64,000 nucleotides of DNA from the NCBI GenBank assembly GCA_050175155.1, contig JBFXJF010000004.1, positions 98,912 through 162,911 on the forward strand, in the 5' to 3' direction. How positions within the stretch are numbered: position 1 is the first letter of the stretch; every line of letters begins with the position of its first letter. The notes beneath the pieces were generated by a model. It made no database searches. It was not told the origin of the DNA and was given only the letters and a program-made list of their open reading frames with translations. Source of the stretch: JBFXJF01 sp050175155 (GTDB taxonomy: Bacteria; Bacillota; Bacilli; Tepidibacillales; Tepidibacillaceae). Positions 45,127-54,289 of this stretch are shown here, piece by piece. The position numbers were made by a program, and so were the translations under genes.

Positions 45127-46419
45127 TCACTTCTTCAGTAATCTGAGAGCATCTTCAAAAATATTTAACGTTTTAGTTATATCTTCATCTGTCAGTTCTG
45201 TAGAGATAAAAAGTGCTTCAAATTGTGAAGGAGGTAGATATACTCCGTTATCTAGCATATAACCATGAACTTGTTTAAAGTAATCCAGGTTAGATGTTTT
45301 TGCTGTTTCATAATCAACTACTTCTACGTCTGTATAAAATATACAAATCATTGCCCCAACGCGATTAATATGGTGAGGAACACCTGCAGCCTTAGCTCTT
45401 TCAGCTAATCCATCCGCTAGTAATTGAGATTTACGATTTAACTCATCATAAACTCCATCTTGCCTTAATAAATTTAATGTTGCGATTCCTGCAGCCATAG
45501 CAATTGGATTACCCGACATTGTTCCAGCTTGGTAGACATTGCCCATAGGTGCAATATGTTCCATAATTTCTTTTTTACCACCAAAAGCTCCAACAGGTAA
45601 TCCCCCACCGATTATCTTGCCAAAAGCGGTAAGATCAGGGTCAATACCATATAAACCTTGTGCACTTTTTGGCCCAACTCTAAATCCAGACATAACTTCA
45701 TCAAATATTAATAACGAACCATTTTTTTTAGTTATTTCTCTTATACCTTGGAGGTATCCCTCTTTAGGAGGAACAACCCCCATATTTCCCGCCACTGGTT
45801 CGATTATTACAGCTGCAATATCGCCAGCATATTTATCAAAAGCTATTTTAACACTCTCAAGGTCATTGTAAGGAACTGTTATTGTTTGAGTTGCTATCTC
45901 CTTAGGAACACCCGGACTATCCGGTAGACCCAAAGTAGCGACTCCTGAGCCAGCTTTAATCAATAGGCTATCAGTATGACCATGATAACATCCTTCGAAT
46001 TTTAGTATTTTACTCCTGCCCGTATATCCTCTAGCTAACCGAATTGCGCTCATTGTAGCCTCTGTTCCAGAGCTTACCATTCTAACCATTTCAATTGAAG
46101 GTATCATCTCAATTACCAATTTTGCTAGTTCCGATTCAAGCACAGTAGGTGTTCCAAAGCTAAAACCTTTAGTTAAATATTCCTGAACATGTGAAACAAC
46201 CTTCGGATGAGCATGTCCAACAATCATCGGACCCCAAGAACATAAATAATCTATGTATTCATTTCCATCAATATCATAAAGCTTCGAACCAATCCCATGA
46301 TCAATAAAAACAGGACTTCTATTAACAGAATTAAACGCCCTAACAGGACTATTAACTCCCCCAGGCATTAACCCCTTAGCCTCCATAAATTTCTCAACAG
46401 ACTTAGCATAACGACTCAT
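45127..46419 (-). CDS. hemL: Glutamate-1-semialdehyde 2,1-aminomutase
   Basis: 430 aa from the ATG at 46419, preceded by GAGGAGGG; the frame is open 19 codons further but that stretch is unlike the family. PLP enzyme with the cofactor Lys in LTAFGKIIGGGLP and the GGVNSPVRAF N-terminal block. It makes 5-aminolevulinate. It is the last gene of the tetrapyrrole operon, separated from the rest by tandem hairpin repeats. Confidence 0.96.
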   Translation of the reverse strand: MSRYAKSVEKFMEAKGLMPGGVNSPVRAFNSVNRSPVFIDHGIGSKLYDIDGNEYIDYLCSWGPMIVGHAHPKVVSHVQEYLTKGFSFGTPTVLESELAKLVIEMIPSIEMVRMVSSGTEATMSAIRLARGYTGRSKILKFEGCYHGHTDSLLIKAGSGVATLGLPDSPGVPKEIATQTITVPYNDLESVKIAFDKYAGDIAAVIIEPVAGNMGVVPPKEGYLQGIREITKKNGSLLIFDEVMSGFRVGPKSAQGLYGIDPDLTAFGKIIGGGLPVGAFGGKKEIMEHIAPMGNVYQAGTMSGNPIAMAAGIATLNLLRQDGVYDELNRKSQLLADGLAERAKAAGVPHHINRVGAMICIFYTDVEVVDYETAKTSNLDYFKQVHGYMLDNGVYLPPSQFEALFISTELTDEDITKTLNIFEDALRLLKK

Positions 46420-46515
46420 AAAAAAACCCTCCTCAATATAAACTAATACCCACCAAAGATGTAAATACAGATGCAAATGTAGATGTAGACATAGACGTAC
46501 AAACCATTAATAAGA

Positions 46516-46632
46516 AGACAACCTCATATCCTGACAGTATTTTGATATCTTAAGCTCTTCCTTTGTGCTCTGAAACATATGCTACAAAGGTTAAACAAGA
46601 GAAGAAGCGTAGATATTAAAATACTTTCAGGA
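46516..46632. repeat. Tandem hairpin repeat, unit 1
   Basis: 117-bp block whose ends, ATCCTGACAGTATTTTGATATCT and its imperfect complement, pair over about 22 bp. The interior holds a CTTTG/CAAAG pair. It is followed by a 50-bp spacer ending ATTATTATCAC. Confidence 0.85.
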
Positions 46633-46682
46633 TGATAGCATGTAGTTCAGATATTATTAAAATATCTAAACATTATTATCAC

Positions 46683-46799
46683 GACAACCTCATATCCTGA
46701 CAGTATTTTGATATCTTAAGCTCTTCCTTTGTGCTCTGAAACATATGCTACAAAGGTTAAACAAGAGAAGAAGCGTAGATATTAAAATACTTTCAGGAT
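46683..46799. repeat. Tandem hairpin repeat, unit 2
   Basis: Identical to unit 1 over the 117-bp block, as far as can be read by eye. Its trailing spacer shares the TATTAAAATATCTAAACATTATTATCAC end. Confidence 0.85.
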
Positions 46800-46847
46800 A
46801 TAGAATACATTCAGGATAGTATTAAAATATCTAAACATTATTATCAC

Positions 46848-46964
46848 GACAACCTCATATCCTGAAAGTATTTTGATATCTTAAGCTCTTCCTTTGTGCT
46901 ATGAAACATAATCTACAAAGGCTAAACAAGAGAAGAAGCGTAGATATTAAAATACTTTCAGGAT
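46848..46964. repeat. Tandem hairpin repeat, unit 3
   Basis: Differs from units 1 and 2 at a handful of bases, including GACAG to GAAAG in the left arm, which restores pairing to the right arm CTTTC. It is followed to about 47040 by decaying ATACTGTCAGGAT-like repeats. Confidence 0.85.
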
Positions 46965-47049
46965 ATAGAATACTGTCAGGATGTAGCATACTGTCAGGAT
47001 AATATAATACTGCCACGATATTAGAATCCATTTAGGATATTATTAATAA

Positions 47050-48099
47050 TTACCCCTTCAAGCTACTAATTAACTCCCGCTCCCAAATATCTATCCCCGA
47101 ATCAAAATACAAAAGCCGAGTCTTCTTATATTCCTTAATCGAATACAAAACAAACCTATCTTTAATACCCGTTTCCATCTCAATATTCTTAATAATTTCT
47201 TCAACTTGCTGATTATCCTTAGCATGCACCATCGTAAATATATTATAAGGCCAATCAGGATAAGTTGGTCTTAAATAACAATGACTAACGGCCTGATAGG
47301 ATGACATCTTAAGAGCAATTTCCTCTTGTTGATCCTCCTGAACACTCCATGCCCCCATACCATTTCCATTAAACCCAGCTTCCCTATGATATAAAACAGC
47401 AGCTAATCTTCTCATTAATCCGTTTTCTTTATATATTCTTGTTTTATTTAATAATTCTTCTACGCTCAATCCTACTTCATTTGCTAAATTATCAAATGGT
47501 CTTGGAACTATTAAAAAATCCTTTTGTAATAATTTAATTATTTCAATATCTTCCCCATCTAACTTATAAGTTACCTTTTTTCTACTGTTTTCACTATAAT
47601 ATTGAGTATTAGTTTTTTCACTAGTTTTCTCGCCTGTCATATCTAATTGAACGCCAATTTTATAAACCTTTAAAGTCGGAAGTAAACGCACCGAATTTAC
47701 ACCCGCTAATTTTCCTAAAATATTTACTGTTTTCTCTAAACCTAATAAACTATCCGGTGGAACAGCAATTGTAAACCAAAGATTATATTCATGATTCCTT
47801 TGATAATTATGCGTAACACCAGGGTGCTGATTGATTATGCTTGCAACCTTATCAATAAGATTAGGATTAACATTCGCTGCAACTAAAGAAGATTCATACC
47901 CTAAACTTTTAGTATCAAAGATAGCAGAGATTTGTCTTATTACAGTTCCTTTTAATTTCTCTATTCGGTTGATTACTTCTGACTCTGATATCTTTAATAA
48001 ATTGCCAATCGTTAAATAGGGGCGTTCTACTAAAGGAAACTCCCTCTGTAAAATATTTAATAGTTCTTGATCAATCTTTTCTAAAGTTGCATTTATCAT
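47050..48099 (-). CDS. Siroheme decarboxylase, AhbA-AhbB fused in one chain
   Basis: 349 aa made of two Lrp/AsnC-like units (about 1-160 and 180-349), each with a winged-helix N-terminal part and an alpha/beta domain. The first carries PGVTHNYQRNHEYNLWFT and the second AVSHCYLRPTYPDWPYNIFTM, the blocks conserved in AhbA/AhbB (NirDLGH-type) proteins with the active-site His. These remove acetate side chains from siroheme on the alternative haem route. It lies between hemB and hemL. A DNA-binding regulator role is less likely, given these motifs and the context. Confidence 0.87.
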   Translation of the reverse strand: MINATLEKIDQELLNILQREFPLVERPYLTIGNLLKISESEVINRIEKLKGTVIRQISAIFDTKSLGYESSLVAANVNPNLIDKVASIINQHPGVTHNYQRNHEYNLWFTIAVPPDSLLGLEKTVNILGKLAGVNSVRLLPTLKVYKIGVQLDMTGEKTSEKTNTQYYSENSRKKVTYKLDGEDIEIIKLLQKDFLIVPRPFDNLANEVGLSVEELLNKTRIYKENGLMRRLAAVLYHREAGFNGNGMGAWSVQEDQQEEIALKMSSYQAVSHCYLRPTYPDWPYNIFTMVHAKDNQQVEEIIKNIEMETGIKDRFVLYSIKEYKKTRLLYFDSGIDIWERELISSLKG

Positions 48100-48102
48100 C
48101 CC

Positions 48103-49083
48103 TTAATTCCTCTCCTGAAGCCATCTTGCTATATCTTTAGCAAAGTAAGTTATTATAATATCTGCTCCTGATCGCTTCATGCCAGTCAACATTTCCAAAA
48201 CAATTGCTTTTTCATTTATCCAACCCTGTTTCGCAGCCGCTTTAACCATTGAGTATTCACCGCTTACATTGTAAGCAACGATTGGAAGATTATAGTTGTC
48301 CCTTAATAGACGTATAATATCCATATAAGCAAGGGCTGGTTTAACAATCAACAAATCTGCTCCTTCTGTTATATCTGAATAGGCCTCTCTTAGCGCTTCT
48401 CTACTGTTAGCAGGGTCCATCTGATAAGTCTTGCGATCACCAAATTTCGGCGTTGATTCAGCCGCCTCTCTAAATGGTCCATAAAAAGCTGAAGAATACT
48501 TTACCGCATATGACATTATTGGGATATCGGTATATCCTGCATCGTCCAATCCTTTACGTATAACTGCTACGAACCCATCCATCATATTTGATGGTGCTAT
48601 TATATCCGCACCGGCCTTTGCCTGTGAAATGGCTGTTTGTGTCAGCAACTCCAATGAAGGATCATTTAGAACCTTATCCCCTTGGACAACTCCACAATGA
48701 CCGTGATCAGTAAACTCGCATAAACATGTATCGGCAACTACGATTAACTCAGGTGCAATTCGCTTAATCTGTTTAATTGCCTCCTGAACAATTCCATGAT
48801 CATCATAGGCCCCTTTTCCTAATGGATCCTTTGTTTCAGGAATTCCAAACAGAATAACAGCTTGAATTCCTAAGGAGACTATTTCCTCTATTTCTTTATC
48901 TAATTGATCTAAAGAAAGTTGAAATACATTTGGCATTGAACCTATTTCGTTTTTAATATCTTTACCGGCAATAACAAATATAGGATAGATCAAATCATTT
49001 ATGTTCAGACTATTCTCTCTAACAAGATTACGAATACCTCCGTTTTGTCTCAACCTACGATGGCGTAAAAAGCTTACATTCAT
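48103..49083 (-). CDS. hemB: Delta-aminolevulinic acid dehydratase (porphobilinogen synthase)
   Basis: 326 aa from the ATG at 49083 behind AAGGAGGT; the open frame extends 19 codons further but without a ribosome site. Zinc-type active site with Cys120, Cys122 and Cys130 in DTCLCEFTDHGHCG, and the Schiff-base lysines in SYAVKYSS and IVKPALAYMD. It joins two 5-aminolevulinate molecules. Confidence 0.96.
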   Translation of the reverse strand: MNVSFLRHRRLRQNGGIRNLVRENSLNINDLIYPIFVIAGKDIKNEIGSMPNVFQLSLDQLDKEIEEIVSLGIQAVILFGIPETKDPLGKGAYDDHGIVQEAIKQIKRIAPELIVVADTCLCEFTDHGHCGVVQGDKVLNDPSLELLTQTAISQAKAGADIIAPSNMMDGFVAVIRKGLDDAGYTDIPIMSYAVKYSSAFYGPFREAAESTPKFGDRKTYQMDPANSREALREAYSDITEGADLLIVKPALAYMDIIRLLRDNYNLPIVAYNVSGEYSMVKAAAKQGWINEKAIVLEMLTGMKRSGADIIITYFAKDIARWLQERN

Positions 49084-49158
49084 AATGTTTACCTCCTTCT
49101 TAATGAATATGCCATTGGGTGCATAGCAAAAACCATGCACCCATTATATTTAATAATA

Positions 49159-50670
49159 TTATTTAGCTAAAATAGCATCGACTAAACCGGGAATAGTATA
49201 TTCACTTGCTGTAATAGCTACCTTTAATCCTAAGTCTTCTGCAGTTTTTGTTGTCACTGGCCCTATGCTAGCTACAGTAACTCCCTCAAGAAGTTCTTCC
49301 AACGATTCACCCTTTATTGATTCAAGAAAATTCTTTACAGTTGAAGAGCTAGTAAAGGTGATAACATGAATGCTTTTCTCTTTTAACATTTCAATTATCT
49401 CATCTTTATTTTCCGCGTCTATTTTCGTTTCGTAAGCGTCTATTTCAACAACCTCTAGTCCTAATTCTCTTAAACTTTTCGGCAGTATTTCCCTAGCAAT
49501 ATCTGCTCTTGGAAGCAATACTTTTTGCCCAGCCTTTAGCTGTCCTTTAAGGGATTCAAGTAATCCCTCTGCCCTAAATTCTGATGGTAGTATATCGACA
49601 ATTAAGCCTTTCTCCTCTAATAATTCGGCAGTTTTTGGACCTATTGCAGCAATTCTAGCCTTAGACATTGTTCGAATATCTATATTTTTCTCTTTAAGTT
49701 TATCATAAAACGATTTCACACCATTTACGCTTGTAAATATCGCCCAATCATATGTATCTAATTGTTTAATCGCATTGTTATATACTATTGTATCACTTGG
49801 TGGAACAATTTTAATTACTGGGAATTCAACAGCTTCTCCACCTAAATCCTCAATCATTGATGAAAGCTCACTGGCCTGATTTCTCGCCCTAGTTACTAAT
49901 ACACGTTTTCCAAACATAGGCTTATTCTCAAACCACATTAATTCTTCCCTTAGTTTCACAACCTCTCCAATTATAATTAGTGCGGGAGAAGTAATTCCTG
50001 ACTCTTTAACTTTTTGATCAATATTCTCTAAAGTTCCTACAACAGTTTGCTGCTCAATCCTAGTTCCCAATCTTATAACAGCAGCTGGGGTATCCTTAAT
50101 TCTTCCATTCTCGATTAATTTATCTTTAATCAACTTAATATTAGCAATTCCCATTAAAAAAACAATGGTGCCTGTTGCTGTTGATATTTTATCCCAATTG
50201 ATATTGGATTCATTCTTTGTTGGATCCTCATGCCCAGTTACAATAGCAAATGATGATGTGAAATCCCTATGTGTAACAGGGATTCCTGCATATGCTGGTA
50301 CTGCTATAGCCGAAGTAATACCTGGAACAATCTCAAAAGGCACCTTGTTTTTTGCTAATTCTTGTGCCTCTTCTCCAACACGTCCAAATATACTAGGGTC
50401 TCCACCCTTTAATCTAGTAACAATTTTACCTTCAAGTGCTTTATGTACTAATAATAAATTAATTTCCTCTTGTTGTAAGGTGTGACGATCCGGAAGCTTA
50501 CCAACATATATTTTTTCTGCATCTTCTCTTGCATGGTTTAACAAAGAAGGGTGAGCTAGACGATCATAAACTATAACATCCGCCTTTTTTATTGATTCAT
50601 AACCTTTTAGTGTAATTAGTTTAGGGTCTCCTGGACCAGCACCTACTAAATATACTTTCCCTATTTTCAC
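49159..50670 (-). CDS. cobA-hemD: Uroporphyrinogen-III C-methyltransferase / uroporphyrinogen-III synthase fusion
   Basis: 503 aa. The N-terminal SUMT domain (1 to about 240) has VYLVGAGPGDPKLIT and RLKGGDPSIFGR. The C-terminal HemD domain (about 255-503) has VLVTRARNQASEL and FTSVNGVKSFYD. It closes the uroporphyrinogen ring and methylates it to precorrin-2, committing flux to siroheme or corrinoids. It starts at GTG with GAGGGG upstream, 2 bp after hemC. This fusion is common in clostridia. Confidence 0.95.
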   Translation of the reverse strand: MKIGKVYLVGAGPGDPKLITLKGYESIKKADVIVYDRLAHPSLLNHAREDAEKIYVGKLPDRHTLQQEEINLLLVHKALEGKIVTRLKGGDPSIFGRVGEEAQELAKNKVPFEIVPGITSAIAVPAYAGIPVTHRDFTSSFAIVTGHEDPTKNESNINWDKISTATGTIVFLMGIANIKLIKDKLIENGRIKDTPAAVIRLGTRIEQQTVVGTLENIDQKVKESGITSPALIIIGEVVKLREELMWFENKPMFGKRVLVTRARNQASELSSMIEDLGGEAVEFPVIKIVPPSDTIVYNNAIKQLDTYDWAIFTSVNGVKSFYDKLKEKNIDIRTMSKARIAAIGPKTAELLEEKGLIVDILPSEFRAEGLLESLKGQLKAGQKVLLPRADIAREILPKSLRELGLEVVEIDAYETKIDAENKDEIIEMLKEKSIHVITFTSSSTVKNFLESIKGESLEELLEGVTVASIGPVTTKTAEDLGLKVAITASEYTIPGLVDAILAK

Positions 50671-50671
50671 T

Positions 50672-51598
50672 CTAAAGTTCCCCTCTCACTTCTGCCAAAA
50701 TTTTATCAGCACCATTTATTATTAAATCGTTTGCAACTTTAATTCCCAATTCCACTGCGTTTTCCTTAGCTGCTACACCTTGTTGTTTTATCAGTATTTT
50801 CCCATCGATAGAACCGACAATTCCCACCAAACTTATTTGATCATCAACCCACTCGGCATAAGCTCCAATTGGAATTTGACAGCCTCCTTCTAAACGATAA
50901 AGCAATGCTCTTTCTGCAGAAATTAAGGTTCGTGTAGATATATCATCTATTTTATCTAGTAAATCAGAAATTTCTTTATCATTAATACGCGCTTGTATTC
51001 CCAATGCCCCTTGCCCAACTGCTGGAATACAAATAGATGTGTCAATATAGCCTGTTATCTTATCTTCCCAGCCCAATCTTTTTATACCAGCTGTTGCCAA
51101 CAATATTGCGTCGTAATCCCCTTCTAGTAATTTTCTTAATCTTGTATTTAGGTTTCCTCTAATCGACTTTATTTGTAGGTCGTTACGATAAGAAAGGATT
51201 TGTGCCATTCTTCTTAAACTGCTTGTACCAACTATTGCCCCACTTGGCAAGGTATCAATGTTATACCCTTTAAGGGATACTATGCAATCTCTTGGATCTT
51301 CTCTCTTAGGTATGGCTGCAAGTGTAAGTCCCTCAGGCATTTCATAAGGCATATCTTTTAAGCTATGAACTGCAAAATCTATTTCACCATCAATTAATGC
51401 TTGTTCAATTTCCTTTACAAACAAACCCTTTCCACCAACTTTAGAAAGGGTTACATCTAAAATTTTATCACCTGTAGTCATTATTTCTTTTACCTCAAAC
51501 TCATATGCAAGATTTAATAACTGTAACTGTTTAATTACCCAGTGTGTTTGAGTTAACGCCAATTCACTTTTTCTTGACCCTACAATAATTTTTCTCAT
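50672..51598 (-). CDS. hemC: Hydroxymethylbilane synthase (porphobilinogen deaminase)
   Basis: 308 aa. Cofactor-binding Cys240 in EGGCQIPIGAYAE, catalytic Asp in HSLKDMP and the substrate-binding RRMAQI and RGNLNTR regions are present. It polymerises four porphobilinogens. Its ATG overlaps the precorrin-2 dehydrogenase stop by 4 bp. Confidence 0.97.
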   Translation of the reverse strand: MRKIIVGSRKSELALTQTHWVIKQLQLLNLAYEFEVKEIMTTGDKILDVTLSKVGGKGLFVKEIEQALIDGEIDFAVHSLKDMPYEMPEGLTLAAIPKREDPRDCIVSLKGYNIDTLPSGAIVGTSSLRRMAQILSYRNDLQIKSIRGNLNTRLRKLLEGDYDAILLATAGIKRLGWEDKITGYIDTSICIPAVGQGALGIQARINDKEISDLLDKIDDISTRTLISAERALLYRLEGGCQIPIGAYAEWVDDQISLVGIVGSIDGKILIKQQGVAAKENAVELGIKVANDLIINGADKILAEVRGEL

Positions 51599-52245
51599 TC
51601 TATGTGATTAATCTCCTTCTTGAAAATCTTCTGAAAATCCATAACGGCATTTTCGATTCCGTACTTTGTAACATTGTCCAACCATTTATCTTCTAACAGA
51701 TAATTAAAATAATGCCTGCGAATCTTCTCCTCGATATCTTGTTTGAATATCCATTCTCTCATTTCAGCTAAAAATGTTGTATAGTCAGTGTATTCCTCAC
51801 CATACATCTTCTCTAAATCAGTTCTGATTTTCTTTGAAAATCCAGGACTTGCACCATGAGTGGATATTGCGACTTGAAGAAAACCCCTCCTGAAAATTGA
51901 TGGAACAATAAAGGTACATAAATCCGGTGAGTCAACAATATTTACTAATTGTATTAGATGATCTACTTCCTTATAAATTTCTAAATTTAATTCATTATTG
52001 CTAGTTGCTATGATTATAAGAAAGAAACCATTAATATCACCCTTTTGGTAAACTCTTCTTTCCCATCTTATTAATTGTTTTCTAGCCAATTCTTCCAATT
52101 CAGAGGCTCCACCTGGACTTATAACAGTAATGTTAGCATTGGCCTTTATTAAAGAATTTATTTTTCGACTCGCAACGTTCCCTCCACCTATAACCAAACA
52201 AGGTTTTCCTGTTAAGTCTAAATATGCAGGATAGTAGTTCTTCAT
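51595..52245 (-). CDS. Precorrin-2 dehydrogenase / sirohydrochlorin ferrochelatase-like (Met8p/SirC type)
   Basis: 216 aa from the ATG at 52245, directly after the hemA stop; the frame is open another 10 codons inside hemA. Rossmann motif VIGGGNVASRKI and the catalytic-region block APGFSKKI-like (here ASPGFSKKIR). It oxidises precorrin-2 to sirohydrochlorin. It occupies the place of hemX in the Bacillus hem operon. Confidence 0.9.
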   Translation of the reverse strand: MKNYYPAYLDLTGKPCLVIGGGNVASRKINSLIKANANITVISPGGASELEELARKQLIRWERRVYQKGDINGFFLIIIATSNNELNLEIYKEVDHLIQLVNIVDSPDLCTFIVPSIFRRGFLQVAISTHGASPGFSKKIRTDLEKMYGEEYTDYTTFLAEMREWIFKQDIEEKIRRHYFNYLLEDKWLDNVTKYGIENAVMDFQKIFKKEINHIE

Positions 52246-52246
52246 A

Positions 52247-53560
52247 TTATAAACACTTCTTCTTTTCATAAACAATATTCGGATTTATTTCATCTTCCTT
52301 AATGTCAAATATCTTCATAAAATAGTCCATTAGGATATCTGCATCTGCTTCAACTGATAACTCTTTAACCCTAACAATGGGATTCTTCAACATTTGGTTT
52401 ACAATACTTCTTGTATGCTTACGTATTATTTTTAGTTCCCTTTCATTTAAATCAGGCAACTTATTTTCTATTGATTTCATTGTTTCTGCTTGAATTCTTA
52501 AGCTTTTCTCTCTCAGTGCTGTAATTAATGGTACCACCCCTAAGGTTTCAACCCAATTATAAAATTTGTCTACTTCTTTTCCAATTAATTTATCTATTTT
52601 AGTAGCTACATTCTTTCTCTCATCCATATTTGATGTAACAATATTTCTAAGATCATCTATATCATATAAACTAACATTCTCTATTTCTTTAACGGATGAT
52701 TCAATATCTCTAGGTACAGCTATATCTATTAAGAGCAATGGTTTGTTGTCTCTTTTGATATTAGCTTTTTCAATAAGTGCTTTATTTATAACTAAAGTAT
52801 CGGAACCAGTCGAGCTTATAACGATGTCAGCTTTTGCAATAGCATCAGAAATTTCATCCATTGTATAAGCTTCTCCCCTAAAAGAATTCGCTAATCTTTC
52901 GGCTCTTTCATAAGTTCTATTTGCAACCATAATTTGTTTTATTCCATTTGAATGTAAATGAATTGCAGTTAATTCGCCCATCTTCCCGGCACCGACAATT
53001 AATACGGACTTATTATCTAATTGATGATATTTCTCCTTAGCTAGCTCTACTGCCACATAACTTACAGAAACACTACCCTCATTAATTCTTGTCTCAGAGT
53101 GCGCCTTCTTTGCAAAAGTAATGGCTTGCTTAAATAGAGTATTTAAAATCGTACCCGTAACACCGTTTTGTTGGGCAATAAGAAATGCCTTACGAATCTG
53201 ACCTAATATTTGCGTTTCCCCAACAATCATTGAATCCAATCCAGAGACAACTCTAAATAAGTGCTCAGTTGCTTCTTGATCCTTATTTATATAAAGGAAA
53301 GAATTAAGCTCTTCTTTAGGTATTGAAAACCACTTAGCTATGAATCCCTTGATAAAATGCTCTCCAGCATGAAGTTGATCAACAACAGCATAAATTTCCG
53401 TACGATTGCATGTAGATAAAATTACTGCTTCTAAAACACTTTTTGTTTGTCTTAGTTCGATCAGTCCTTTATTTAATACATCATTATCAGTAAACGAAAA
53501 TTTTTCACGCACTTCAACAGGTGCTGTCTTATAATTCAGCCCCACCACTATTACATACAT
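52247..53560 (-). CDS. hemA: Glutamyl-tRNA reductase
   Basis: 437 aa. Catalytic Cys51 in LSTCNRTEIYA, the GLNYKTAPVEVRE start, the NADPH motif VGAGKMGEL and a C-terminal dimerisation helix. It makes glutamate-1-semialdehyde, the first committed step. It opens the tetrapyrrole operon; a TATAAT at 53617-53622 (minus strand) may be its -10 box, but the -35 box is weak. Confidence 0.97.
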   Translation of the reverse strand: MYVIVVGLNYKTAPVEVREKFSFTDNDVLNKGLIELRQTKSVLEAVILSTCNRTEIYAVVDQLHAGEHFIKGFIAKWFSIPKEELNSFLYINKDQEATEHLFRVVSGLDSMIVGETQILGQIRKAFLIAQQNGVTGTILNTLFKQAITFAKKAHSETRINEGSVSVSYVAVELAKEKYHQLDNKSVLIVGAGKMGELTAIHLHSNGIKQIMVANRTYERAERLANSFRGEAYTMDEISDAIAKADIVISSTGSDTLVINKALIEKANIKRDNKPLLLIDIAVPRDIESSVKEIENVSLYDIDDLRNIVTSNMDERKNVATKIDKLIGKEVDKFYNWVETLGVVPLITALREKSLRIQAETMKSIENKLPDLNERELKIIRKHTRSIVNQMLKNPIVRVKELSVEADADILMDYFMKIFDIKEDEINPNIVYEKKKCL

Positions 53561-53771
53561 GCCCCATCACCCCAACTACTCTATAATTTATATATATTTT
53601 TATAATTTCATACTCAATTATACTACAGTTAATCACATAAAAACATTAAAAACTAATAATCTCTATTATATCACTAGATATTTCTCGTTGCTATATTTCA
53701 ATATACTTCCATAAAATTACTTAGAATACATAATTTTTTAGATAAATATATATACACTTCACAATTCAGTT

Positions 53772-53800
53772 AAAGTTATATATTATAATTATATAACTTT
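53772..53800 (+). promoter_or_regulatory. Probable MarR operator overlapping its promoter
   Basis: AAAGTTATATA (53772-53782) and its exact complement (53790-53800) are separated by 7 bp, and a TATAAT (53784-53789) lies between the arms. It is 26 bp upstream of the marR start, so autorepression is likely. It could also affect the divergent hemA promoter about 150 bp away. Confidence 0.6.
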
Positions 53801-53825
53801 AATATATCTAATTAGGAGGATACAC

Positions 53826-54272
53826 GTGAATAATGAAAAGAATTACGAATTAGCTATCCTTAAATTGTTAGAATTAATTGCATTGTTAAGAAAGAAACAA
53901 CATAACGATGAAACAATTATAAATGAGATCGGATTAACCCAATCTTATTTTAATATTCTTTTTATAATAGAAAACTTCAACGGAATTTCTATTTCCGAGT
54001 TAAGCCAAAAAACAGGTATTTCTATTCCTAATAGTAGTAAAGCAGTGGAGAATTTGGTGAATTTAACTTTATTGGAACGAAAAAACGATGCCTCGGATAA
54101 AAGGGTTTCGAATATATATTTGAGTAAACAAGGATTAGCTGTAATAAATAAATATAAAGAGAGTCTTAAAGATAAACTTAAGGAAAAAATTATATGTTTA
54201 GATGAAGATGATATTAATATTTTAGTAAATTCTTCTAACGATTTAGTTAAAGTACTTTTAAAAATATGTTAG
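53826..54272 (+). CDS. MarR-family transcriptional regulator
   Basis: 148 aa from GTG with AGGAGG upstream. Winged helix-turn-helix with SELSQKTGISIPNSSKAVENL and the wing DKRVSNIYLSKQG, flanked by dimerisation helices. It is the only plus-strand gene in this half of the window, divergent from hemA and convergent with glpK. Its target and effector are unknown; the palindrome at its promoter suggests it controls itself. Confidence 0.9.
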   Translation: MNNEKNYELAILKLLELIALLRKKQHNDETIINEIGLTQSYFNILFIIENFNGISISELSQKTGISIPNSSKAVENLVNLTLLERKNDASDKRVSNIYLSKQGLAVINKYKESLKDKLKEKIICLDEDDINILVNSSNDLVKVLLKIC

Positions 54273-54289
54273 ATTTAGTGTCTACAACT

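Noticed and set aside
46516..46964. CRISPR-like array before hemL
   Set aside because: Units are 117 bp and themselves palindromic, spacers are largely repeated too, and there are no cas genes.
47050..48099. Lrp/AsnC transcription regulator
   Set aside because: The two-unit layout, His-containing AhbA/AhbB blocks and location in the hem operon favour siroheme decarboxylase.
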